From Symbiodinium natans (taxonomy: Eukaryota; Sar; Dinophyceae; Suessiales; Symbiodiniaceae): a DNA stretch of 64,000 nt. The notes below the pieces were generated by a model. It searched no databases. It had not been told where the DNA came from and saw nothing but the letters and a program-made list of their open reading frames with translations. The DNA lies in NCBI GenBank assembly GCA_905221605.1, contig CAJNDS010002657.1, forward strand, positions 997,001 through 1,061,000, read 5' to 3'. The position numbers and the translations under genes are program-made. This document shows, piece by piece, positions 18,825 through 28,400 of the stretch. Position 1 is the first letter of the stretch. Every line of letters begins with the position of its first letter.

Positions 18825-20797
18825 AAGATACATCCGCATTGAGATCCGAAATGGGGATGCTCAAGAATGAGTTCAAAGGCAGTACGGAAATGACCGCATC
18901 ATACCTTCATGATATTAAAGAAGAGAACTATAAACTCAAGGTGAAGGTTGATTCATATGAAAGGACCATGGGGGAGATGAGGGAGGAACAGGAGAGACAA
19001 GCACAGCTCATAAGGGAGATGAACGTTCGCATAGAGGGAGCACGACAACAAGAGAGTGTGAAGGCAGAGCTTGACAAAATATGGGGACAGTTGTCATCAT
19101 TGGTGAAAGCTAATAGTGAACGCGCTGCACCTGCTGCGTTCGACGAAGCATCGAGCTTTGCAGGAGCGCAGAGGTATGCCGGGGGGACCCCTGCAGCGAG
19201 CACATACGGCGACAGCCAGACTCATAAGCCTCATGATCCCAGAGGGAGGAATCATGATCTCTTAGGAGAGCCTGAGATACGACAACCGAAGTGTAATATG
19301 TGCGGGAGAACCATAATAGGTGACTGTTATCAGTGCAGTGGCTGCGATAAGCGAACATGTTCGGCATGTATCAACCCTGACTCCATGATGTGCACTGCTT
19401 GCATTGGCAACGGATACTCGGGGGGAGGATGGGCAGGAACCGGTCTTCCGAAACCCGATGGCAAGGGCTTGAGTGGCGGCTTTGGGGGAATGTACTACCC
19501 CAATGCAGGGATGCCGATTGGATATGGAGCGGTGAGGGATACGCGCGGTATGGACAAGTGCAGCCCCATTACCATCAAGAGTGAGCCTGAGGCTGCGAGG
19601 CTTAATATGTGGCTAGCCGATATCGCAATGGCAGCGAAAACAGCATACATCTACGACGGCGACTACGGATATGAAAGAGTTCTGAAGATTAGGAGCCTAT
19701 CAGAAGATGAGTTGGATGAACCATTGAAATACAGGGCACTTGAGGCGCAGCTATTTACTGCGTTGAAGTCATGCATAAAGTCAAAGGCTCTTGACACCAA
19801 AGTTTCGTTAGAGTCGTATGAGAGAACCACATCTGGGAAATCAGAAAAAGGTATGACGGCGTTAAGGTTGTTGCGCATAATCATGAAGCATGTGGAGATC
19901 CCGTCGGCTCAGGAACAAGCGATTTTGCTTGAAGGATTGATGAATACTGTGTTTCGACGTCTTTCAGGTCAGTCAGAGGAGGAAGCCTTGGAGGAGTTCA
20001 TGTCTAGATGGAACGTTGCAGCCGCACAGCTGTCATCCTCAAGCTCGAATACGCAAACACCTGCACAAATGGGAGGACTGCTGTTCGGGAAAATAAAGGA
20101 TATCAATGCCTTGACACATGATGTTGAGAAATGGCTCGATTTGCCTGAGACGGAGAGAACTCATGCCTGGTTGCGGAATAGGATTGATCGCAGACTCGAA
20201 TACTGGAGGGCAAATAATAATACAGTGTCAGCTACTGTTCGCACGGCGCAGCAGGCTTCTGCTACTGGATACGCTGCTATGCCTGCGACGCAATATAATA
20301 GAGCTCCTGTGAGCAGGCGAAAGCCTGATGGACGCGACACCAGAAGTTCGTCCCCGTCATATGACCGGGAAGAGGCTGGCAAGGGTGTCTCGGTTGGTCC
20401 TATTTGGAGAAAGGCAAATGGCCGAGATGGGCAATCTCAGGCTGGTACGCCGCAGGATCCTAAAGAAAGGTTTGGCTCGCTTTCCCCATACGGCAAGAGA
20501 GGTGTCTGCTACCCATATACGAGGGGAAATTGCCCCAAGACTGCGTCAGAGTGTGGGTACTCTCATGATATATACCTGTACGAGAATGCTGAAAGGATTC
20601 TCAAAGATGCAGGATATTGCTATGACTTCTTCCGATATGGGAAATGCAAGAGAGAGAAGTGTTCATACATGCATGAGAAGCCTCCACCCGAGATACGAGA
20701 TAGGTTCCCGCTTGAGGAAATCGAGCAGACGGTTAATAGGTCGTCGAGCCCTCATCCTGATACTCCTGAGCCAGCATCTGAGAGAGATTTTCGGTAG
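18821..20797 (+). CDS. Gag-like ORF2, coiled coil plus treble-clef and CCCH zinc fingers
   Basis: 658 residues. Residues 1-100 continue the coiled coil of ORF1. Residues ~155-195 hold paired cysteines (CNMCG, CYQCSGCDKRTCSACI, CTACI), a treble-clef-like zinc module. The middle (250-480) is helical and resembles a gag capsid region in length and position. Residues ~560-630 carry two CCCH fingers, CYPYTRGNCPKTASECGYSH (C-x7-C-x6-C-x3-H) and CYDFFRYGKCKREKCSYMH (C-x8-C-x4-C-x3-H). These replace the CCHC knuckle typical of gag and would bind RNA. Stop TAG at 20795-20797; an overlapping -1 frame runs on into the protease frame. Confidence 0.75.
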   Translation: MKDTSALRSEMGMLKNEFKGSTEMTASYLHDIKEENYKLKVKVDSYERTMGEMREEQERQAQLIREMNVRIEGARQQESVKAELDKIWGQLSSLVKANSERAAPAAFDEASSFAGAQRYAGGTPAASTYGDSQTHKPHDPRGRNHDLLGEPEIRQPKCNMCGRTIIGDCYQCSGCDKRTCSACINPDSMMCTACIGNGYSGGGWAGTGLPKPDGKGLSGGFGGMYYPNAGMPIGYGAVRDTRGMDKCSPITIKSEPEAARLNMWLADIAMAAKTAYIYDGDYGYERVLKIRSLSEDELDEPLKYRALEAQLFTALKSCIKSKALDTKVSLESYERTTSGKSEKGMTALRLLRIIMKHVEIPSAQEQAILLEGLMNTVFRRLSGQSEEEALEEFMSRWNVAAAQLSSSSSNTQTPAQMGGLLFGKIKDINALTHDVEKWLDLPETERTHAWLRNRIDRRLEYWRANNNTVSATVRTAQQASATGYAAMPATQYNRAPVSRRKPDGRDTRSSSPSYDREEAGKGVSVGPIWRKANGRDGQSQAGTPQDPKERFGSLSPYGKRGVCYPYTRGNCPKTASECGYSHDIYLYENAERILKDAGYCYDFFRYGKCKREKCSYMHEKPPPEIRDRFPLEEIEQTVNRSSSPHPDTPEPASERDFR

Positions 20798-20847
20798 GGT
20801 CGGGTCGCAACCCTGAGGCCACTGATCACTCTGGCCAAGAAATTTTC

Positions 20848-22299
20848 ATGGCCGCTCCTGCTTTAATGGATTCAAGGAATAAAAACAGGAAGCGGGATAA
20901 TACCGGAATACTTCGCAGAATAATAGACGATCCTGATGAGGATCGACGATATAGAGCTGAGCGTAGAAAAGATAAGCTGAAGGGCATTGGTTCAGACGAG
21001 AAGGGGAAATTTGGCATGAATATCGTTATCTGCAGGGGGAATGAAGCCAAGCTTATGATTAGGAAATGCACTCCTCATCGAGACAGAAGTTACTCTCATA
21101 AGGTCAAAAGAATTAGGGCTGTCGAGGAAGCGCAGGCCCGTCTCAGAGCGATATCACTTGAAGAGGAAGTTAGGCTTGACAATGAAGCAAGAGGGGCGAA
21201 AGATGAGAAGGCCTTCTTTGATAGAATGATTGATACTGTTGTCAATGAGTGCAGGCAGCTGGGCATCGCAGATGAAAGGTTTGAGGCCAGAATACTCCGC
21301 AAAGATCCCTCTCGGTCCAATGCTACTCCAGCCTCAGGGCCTGAGGCGAGAAAATGGATGATAGACTCAGGTTGTGCAATAGATCTAATATCGAGAGATG
21401 AGCTTTCAAAGGATGAATATGGTTTAGCCAAGAAGAGCAAGTTGATCAAGTTTAATACCGCAAATGGAGGAACAAGGAGTGATATGGAGATTTGTGTAGA
21501 GGTCGAAGGACTACACGAAGAAGCATATGTGCGCGTTCTCGAGAATACCCCTGCTGTTCTTTCATTAGGACAACGATGTATGCGCAAAGGATACTCGTTC
21601 CATTGGATGCCCGGACGAAACCCAATATTGGTCAAGCCAGACGGATGCATTACGACATTACGCGTTATCGGTGACATCCCATACATGGTTGATGCTATGT
21701 CGATCGTTGTCCCATACCGCAAATGCAATTCCTATGAAATGCTTCCTGCGATGCCCGCTCCGATAGTGGTTTCTTCAAAATGGCAAGAGAGGCTCGGAGA
21801 ATCAATAATCAGGGACAATGAGGATCCTGATGATATCAGTGATGAGGACAAAGGGGATAATAAGGATGGAGAATCTAATGTTGATCGATGGATGACCAAG
21901 AGAGGGGGTATAGTATGTTTTCATTACCAGGCACGCAATAAACCCTGTGATCCGTTTGTAGAATCGAAGCTGTGGCCGGATGTACGAGAACGAATTGATC
22001 GTTTGAGATCCACTCGGAAGACCACCTGCAAGCGTGATGGGCATGAGAAGGTCATAATATGGGACAATTGGGTTGTTGAAACTCAAAAGGAGGATAATGC
22101 TGATCTGCGACAGAGCTTCTGGACGGGCAAAACCGAGTTCAAGTTCGCTGAATCGCAAGACAGGGATAGGGAGGTTGTGAAGAGCGTGAAGCGACTTAGA
22201 AGAGCTGAACAAGAACAAGAAACTCATGAGGCGTTATTGAGAGATATCGATAATATCAAGCGACAGATCAATAGAACTGTGGACGGAATACTTCGCTGA
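20848..22299 (+). CDS. Aspartic protease (PR) with N-terminal linker
   Basis: 483 residues from the ATG at 20848, though the frame is open upstream to before 20785, so readthrough by a -1 shift from gag is possible. Residues ~168-270 form a retropepsin-like domain: catalytic DSG in WMIDSGCAIDLISRDEL (codons at about 21355), then the flap and hydrophobic strands to LSLGQRCMRKGYSFHW, as in copia proteases. The N-terminal ~160 residues are basic and charged. The C-terminal ~200 residues are charged with no recognised fold. It would cleave the gag-pol polyprotein. The stop at 22297-22299 overlaps a +1 frame that leads straight into the next domain. Confidence 0.8.
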   Translation: MAAPALMDSRNKNRKRDNTGILRRIIDDPDEDRRYRAERRKDKLKGIGSDEKGKFGMNIVICRGNEAKLMIRKCTPHRDRSYSHKVKRIRAVEEAQARLRAISLEEEVRLDNEARGAKDEKAFFDRMIDTVVNECRQLGIADERFEARILRKDPSRSNATPASGPEARKWMIDSGCAIDLISRDELSKDEYGLAKKSKLIKFNTANGGTRSDMEICVEVEGLHEEAYVRVLENTPAVLSLGQRCMRKGYSFHWMPGRNPILVKPDGCITTLRVIGDIPYMVDAMSIVVPYRKCNSYEMLPAMPAPIVVSSKWQERLGESIIRDNEDPDDISDEDKGDNKDGESNVDRWMTKRGGIVCFHYQARNKPCDPFVESKLWPDVRERIDRLRSTRKTTCKRDGHEKVIIWDNWVVETQKEDNADLRQSFWTGKTEFKFAESQDRDREVVKSVKRLRRAEQEQETHEALLRDIDNIKRQINRTVDGILR

Positions 22300-25200
22300 T
22301 AAACTCGCGAGGTTGATTTGGCCAGAGGCACCCCCAGGAGTGCTTGCTGGGGCTACATTTCCTACTGCTCCTGGGATGATCCGCGAAGAACTTCATGATG
22401 TTATGAGTGCGATTGAAGCGGATCAAGATTGCATCATACATCTTTATTGTGGAGAATCTAGAGGAAAATTTAAGCAATTTGCTGATAAGGTCTGTATGAG
22501 GATGGTTGAAATCGACCTTCAAGAAAATATGTTGGCCGAGGATACATGGTACTTGATGCTTAAACTTGCGGCTAGCGGGAAAGCTAAGCTGTGGCTATCA
22601 GGGCCACCATGTAGAACAAGATCAGCTCTACGATATAGGTCTCCCGGTCCAATACCTCTGAGAAGTCGAATAGGCCCATACAGGTGGTGCTTTGATCATA
22701 TTCAGGCAAATCATAAGGCGGAATGCGCTGATGATGACATATTAATATTGCGTAATATCATTCTTGTGGCTATTAGTCAATGCGTTTGCGAGGCCGAGAG
22801 TAATGCTGCGCATGCTCTCTTCGAGCAACCTCAGGATCCTGAAACATTCATGAATGTCGCGCAAGATAATGAACCTGAACATGGTTATGCATCATTCTGG
22901 GCTACACCGGAGTGGATCAGAATGAAAGGAGTGCTGGGACTTAATATGGTCAGTTTCGATCAAGGGCCTATGGGGCATGTGAAGAAGAAGCCCACTAGCA
23001 TTGCTATCACATTTCAATGGCCAGGTTGGGCTATAGATCTGAGAGGTTTTGGGACCAACCCAGATAGCTCGAATGAAGACGGTAATAATTCCGCTAAATG
23101 GGCAAGATGGGCTGATGGAATGATTGAAATAATAGGTAAAATGATATTGGAGACATGGACCAAGAACAAGGGTAAAGCTGATAATACTCCTACGACGCAG
23201 TGCGCTGCATGCGGAGCTGATCCGTCAGGAATATGCACGAGGTGTGAGCGAAAATTATCACCTCAGGAAATCTTAGAATATCCGGTGTCACAATCGGTTG
23301 CTATGCGACAAAGTGAGAGAATAAGTGCAAAGGATAATACCAGAGACGCCTTGCCTGCTGAAAACGGAGAAGAGGTGGCTGATGAAGATCATATTCAGGG
23401 AAAGGCAGAGGAGCAGGGGGGAGAAATTGGAGAGAATATTGCTCCCGAGGAAGAAGCTGAACAGGTGGGAGGCATCGCAGATGGTCTGGAAATGGAAATC
23501 CAACACGAGGAAGGCGTATATCGTGAAGTAGAAGGGGATCCGCGACACAGAGTTGTTGCCAAGATAGCCAGATATTCTCCCGATTATGCTATCACTCTTG
23601 ATCATCTACTTACTCACATGCCGAAGAACATGCATTGCATAGCTTGCAGGCAGGCTAAAGTTAATAACGTCCCATATAAGAAAGGGGATGGTATCACCGA
23701 ACGTGAAACAGAGAAGTTTGGTGAGAAAGTGACCGCGGACACAATAGTGCTCAGAAATAATAAGGACAAAGGCATTGGTGGAGAGAATAATGCAATAGTC
23801 ATGTTCGACTTCAAGACAGGATGGATACATTGTTCTCCGGTACACGCACGTAATACCGATGAGACTGTCAGAGCCATCAATGACTTTCGAGGACCCGGCG
23901 CGATCATCAATTTATATGCCGACCAGGCCGGCGAATTTACTAAGGCTTGTGATAGAATCGGAACATGTAGGGCTAAATCTACTCCTGGCGTTCCACGAAC
24001 TAATAGCATTGCCGAATTGAAAGTGAAAGAAGTGATAAACGGAGCCCGAGCTCTCCTCAAGCAGGCTGGTCTTGAGCCGAAATGGTGGCCATATGCTGTT
24101 CAAACTTACTGTTTCCACAAGAATAATATGGAAGTCAATGGGCTCTCCGCATATCAGAAACGCTACGGTAATGACATGAATAAGGTCAAGCTAATACCTT
24201 TTGGGTGTCTTGTAGACTTTCTTCCGATTGCACCAAAACCAAGAAAAGGGGAGAAGAATATAGCAGACGCAGACCAGCTCGAACGGGGGGATGATGATGA
24301 TGTTGATGATATTCTCAGAGAAGATGAGGATGATTCGAGCAGGGCAGCGCCTGCGATAGATGAATCAAAACCAGGTGGCAAGGGGGACATCCAAAAATCG
24401 AACGCAGACAAAACGCTTGATAAGGCACGACAGCTCAAGGATCTTGATAATATTGACGTGGAAGCGCTCAAAGTTGTCAGTGTCGAAAATTATAATATTG
24501 ATGAAGCGAAGCGAATATTGTCTATGTTTGCAGAAAAGGCTAGCGTTATTAGAACAAATAAAAGAACTAAAGTTGCGCAAGGAAAAGGATACTTCATAAT
24601 GGGTTTCTATGCCCATGGAGGAGTGGTCGGAATAACGAGCACGATGAAGAATTATCCAGGCATTACGAGTTTATGCTGCTCTCTGGTGAGAAGAATGTCT
24701 CCTGACACCACGTTTACAACCGTTCTGATATCCATCGGCGTGAAAATGGGACCTCATAAGGATAAGTTCAATGATGGATCAACTAGTAATGTGATCATTC
24801 CCCTTCGTGATCCAAAGAGAATGAAGGGCATATGGGTTGAGAAGATGCCTGACGATGTCATTCGGGATGAGACGATCATACAGACTCTTGAGGTTGCCCC
24901 AGAAAAGAAAGTCGAAGGTTTTATAATACCGATGGGAGAGGTAATAAGTTTCAATCCAAGAAGATGGCACGCCTCAGAAGAAGGCGGGAATTTGGAAGAG
25001 AGAGTTCTTCTAATTGCTTACACCCTTACTGCTGGCAAGAGGGGAAGCGAGGAACATTATGTGATGCTTAAACAGCTTGGGTTCAATCTGGGTGAGACGT
25101 TTGGCTCTGAAAGGATTGCGTTTGAGTCGGAGGCTGTGCCAGGGGAACAGTCCGAGGAAGAACCATTCGGGGAGGAACGAAGATCTCATGAGCTTCCTGA

Positions 25201-25468
25201 TAATAAAGATGACTGGAATCGAGCATATTTCCTGCTGCTGCTGCAAGGGCGAAGTTTGAACCGTCTACGTTACCCGGACTTTTCCTTGGTTACTCATTAC
25301 AGCCGGGAGGGATTCCTAATGGGGATTATATTGTGGTCGAGCTGTCAAACTTGTTCAATGGATGGAAGATCCCCACCATTCACCAGGTTAAGAGAGTTGT
25401 ACTTGATAAGGATGGTGAACTTCAGTTTCCCATGCAGGCTGTCGCCGAAAGAAAGACTAGGATCATGA
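22241..25468 (+). CDS. Methyltransferase-like, integrase and oxygenase-like polyprotein segment
   Basis: Frame open from 22241 (no ATG near; begins inside the protease frame). Domain 1, about 22300-23200: Rossmann-like start IIHLYCGESRGKFKQF with an acidic EID at the end of the second strand, then SGPPCRT (22598-22618), like motif IV of C5-cytosine methyltransferases, and a later conserved FDQGPMGHVKKKP block. Zinc-type cysteines follow (CAACG...CTRC). Domain 2, about 23590-24250: integrase with HxxxH...CxxC (HLLTHMPKNMHCIAC) and a D, D, E triad in TADT (~23730), YADQAGEF (~23920) and SIAELK (~24010). Domain 3, about 24590-25040: HKD (~24754), later RRWHA (~24966) and ERVLLIAY, as in 2-oxoglutarate/Fe(II) oxygenases. 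The last part is out of frame; the integrase tail continues in the next frame. Confidence 0.75.
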   Translation, partial: EISIISSDRSIELWTEYFADKLARLIWPEAPPGVLAGATFPTAPGMIREELHDVMSAIEADQDCIIHLYCGESRGKFKQFADKVCMRMVEIDLQENMLAEDTWYLMLKLAASGKAKLWLSGPPCRTRSALRYRSPGPIPLRSRIGPYRWCFDHIQANHKAECADDDILILRNIILVAISQCVCEAESNAAHALFEQPQDPETFMNVAQDNEPEHGYASFWATPEWIRMKGVLGLNMVSFDQGPMGHVKKKPTSIAITFQWPGWAIDLRGFGTNPDSSNEDGNNSAKWARWADGMIEIIGKMILETWTKNKGKADNTPTTQCAACGADPSGICTRCERKLSPQEILEYPVSQSVAMRQSERISAKDNTRDALPAENGEEVADEDHIQGKAEEQGGEIGENIAPEEEAEQVGGIADGLEMEIQHEEGVYREVEGDPRHRVVAKIARYSPDYAITLDHLLTHMPKNMHCIACRQAKVNNVPYKKGDGITERETEKFGEKVTADTIVLRNNKDKGIGGENNAIVMFDFKTGWIHCSPVHARNTDETVRAINDFRGPGAIINLYADQAGEFTKACDRIGTCRAKSTPGVPRTNSIAELKVKEVINGARALLKQAGLEPKWWPYAVQTYCFHKNNMEVNGLSAYQKRYGNDMNKVKLIPFGCLVDFLPIAPKPRKGEKNIADADQLERGDDDDVDDILREDEDDSSRAAPAIDESKPGGKGDIQKSNADKTLDKARQLKDLDNIDVEALKVVSVENYNIDEAKRILSMFAEKASVIRTNKRTKVAQGKGYFIMGFYAHGGVVGITSTMKNYPGITSLCCSLVRRMSPDTTFTTVLISIGVKMGPHKDKFNDGSTSNVIIPLRDPKRMKGIWVEKMPDDVIRDETIIQTLEVAPEKKVEGFIIPMGEVISFNPRRWHASEEGGNLEERVLLIAYTLTAGKRGSEEHYVMLKQLGFNLGETFGSERIAFESEAVPGEQSEEEPFGEERRSHELPDNKDDWNRAYFLLLLQGRSLNRLRYPDFSLVTHYSREGFLMGIILWSSCQTCSMDGRSPPFTRLRELYLIRMVNFSFPCRLSPKERLGS

Positions 25469-28400
25469 CAGCCAAACGAGCTGATGAATTGGCGCGCTTG
25501 CAAATTGCCAGAGAACGAGAAGGGGAGCTTGAGGATGCCGTATTCCATAATGGAGATAGGTTGAGAGCCGATATTCGGAGAGAAATTGAGCACGATAATA
25601 AGATGATGGACAACGGCGACTTCTGGGAACACGAGGACGACTCAAAGGAATGGATTTTGCATCATATTCTTCCAAGACGAAAGTTATGCGTTCCTGGAAA
25701 TGAAAGATACGGGACAGGAGGTCCGGGCGATCTCGAACTTCATCATACGCGGAAAACTCATATGACGTTCAAGGACGGAAACTCAGAGACCCTCGTTGAT
25801 GATAGATTGACAGGTCGAGAGAGTATGATCAAGAAGTGGACTGGCTGCACGATATTCTGGGAGAAGGATGTTGATATGGGCGAAGATCCCGCTGCTAATC
25901 AGATTGAGGGTGCTCACAGAAAGACGGGCATGAGGGGAGTAGGGCTTGATTATGAGCAAGACAAACCCAGAATAGAACGGCCTTACGCCAGATCCTACAA
26001 ACCCAACTCCATCAGCTCTGAGGCCTGGACAAAAATGAGTGCCAGGCAAAGAAGAGAATATACGAAGGCTGATCGTGAACGAATACTTGGAGCAAATAAT
26101 AAGGAGCTGAACGAAAGCGCGGACCAAAACGTGGTGTGGAAACCATACGGAAGAACAGGTTACGAATATGAAGGGATTGGGTATTCATCTGAGGCTCCTC
26201 CTGGTGCCCCCATTGGAATTTTAGTATGGGCTGTTAGGACAGATAAGGCGAATGGCTTGAGAATATGCTACAAACGAGAAAAGCCTTTGGAAGGCCTTTG
26301 GTGGAGAACTACGAGGTGCTTAAGAACTAATGAGGTTCTTGAATCCATTGTGTATGACAAGTATACCCAGGATGAGATAAGAAAGGAGAAGGGGAATAGA
26401 AAGTTTCCTGTTGCGAGGGATATTATTACTGAATATTGGTACCTCCCTGAAGCTCAGGAACCTGAGGAAGGCTCTCCAGAAAATTCTCTTCTGAGCGAGG
26501 ATAATAAAGGCAAAGATGCCGCTGCCGCAGTTTTCCTGAAAGCTAATACAGGAATTGACGATATACGACGTAAAGCGTATTCCTCGGGGGGTGTTGTGCG
26601 AAAAGGGAGAGAACACGATGCGATCGATAACCCTGACTTAGTCTTACCGCAAGAACAAGCTGATATAATAAGGGCATGGGCTGGATCGGATTGTCACTGG
26701 ATGAGAAATGATACAGCAGGGCATGATCGTGTTGCTTGGCTACTTGAGAAAGATGATAAATACACTAGTTTTGACGGTCATGCGATTTTCGCTGTGTCTT
26801 CTGACGCTGGCGGTATTATGCATGAGATTGAACTGGCATCGAGTCAATGGACCGCGGGCACGGGGCCTGATGCTACAGAAGATGCATTGACGCGGATCAT
26901 TGAGGCCATCCTTGACTGTGCTGTGAGGGTAATAAAGGCGAATAGTCTCTGTAGTGTCCTGTGGAAATTAGGCGAAAATAGCAGGCTTGACAAAGCTATG
27001 TTTCGTTTCTCTCTCGAATATGACCTTTGGGTGTCAAGGGTCGATGGATGTGTAATACATGAAGAAATAGAAGGAAAGGGCGATGAAGCATACATGATAA
27101 TAACAAATTGTGACATATTGGCCATTATATCGGAATTCATGGTGTGTGATCATACGCCAAGAATACACGAGATGCTTGATCAAAAGAACGTCTCACAGGA
27201 ACGGCAGAGAGACCTCGACGTCAAAGCGTCAGAATCTCTGGCCAATGTTGCATACAAAACATACCAAGACATTCTCCAACTTGAGGAAGTATGCGACATC
27301 GATTGCAATGATATAGGTGAACCCGGGGAGTACGATAATATAGGCACAGGCCGGTTGTCTACGAATGACACTCTTGATTGCATCAACGCTGCTCCTGGTC
27401 TCATCATACCTCTTGATGAAGCGGAGAGAGAGAGCATGAAGCGTTTAGGCGAAATTGAGACTGTCATTATTGAGGCATACAAGAATACCAGGCCTGCAGG
27501 AGGCTTCTGGACGATTTCCCTCGAGAAATCTGAAAATACGAAAGAGCTTAGCGAGGATTGTGCGCCAGCCCGGATTCTTGATGGAATAGGAAAGAGTATC
27601 GACCCTTGCGAGCAATGGAAGCGTGTGGTATTCTGTAGAACTCCTACTGCTGAGGTCTATGACCGTATAGCCGGAAGAGCTTCTGAGTATTCAAATGGCA
27701 CAAGGGCTGTGGCTGCCTTTGGAAAGGGATCGAAACCGAAGATATGGATACAGGAATATGATGGCCCAGAGCATATGTTCTCCATTCAGGAAGATTGCGT
27801 CGCCCTTGAGAAGCATAGCGGATCTTGGAAGAATCTTAGTGATCAGTTTCTCATCGTGCCGGAGGGAAAGAGATATCTGATTGAAGAGCAAGATGATAAC
27901 GTCATCATACTCACTTTTTGTGCTGACTGCAAGGATAATAATGGGAACTCGGCTGTTATCCAAACGCATGACAATCTCGAGGAATGCGAGGAAATCGAGG
28001 ACGACGGACCCACTGGTAGCGAGAATGATGTGGGAAGCATAGCCTCTGACGACGATGACATTATCTTGTTTGCTTCTGATAATGAAGAAGAAGACGACTA
28101 TGACGGCGCTCTTTCCATGCTAGGAAAGCGTTCAATTAATATCCAGTTTGCAAAGACTGCAGAGTGCTACGCAAATTGCTGGGAAACCGGCAGAGAGAGC
28201 CTGATTCTTTCCCCTAATATTCCTATTAATATTGTTTCCGGAAAGTATACGTGGCTTGACACTGGAATGCGAATAGATGATAGCGAGATCAGGATCGCTG
28301 AGATCACTATGCTACCTCATCTAATAGCTGAGTTTAGCTGCAGTATTGAGGGTTATGAATATACCAGAGAGCATTCCAGCGTCATGGTTCTCATTATCAA

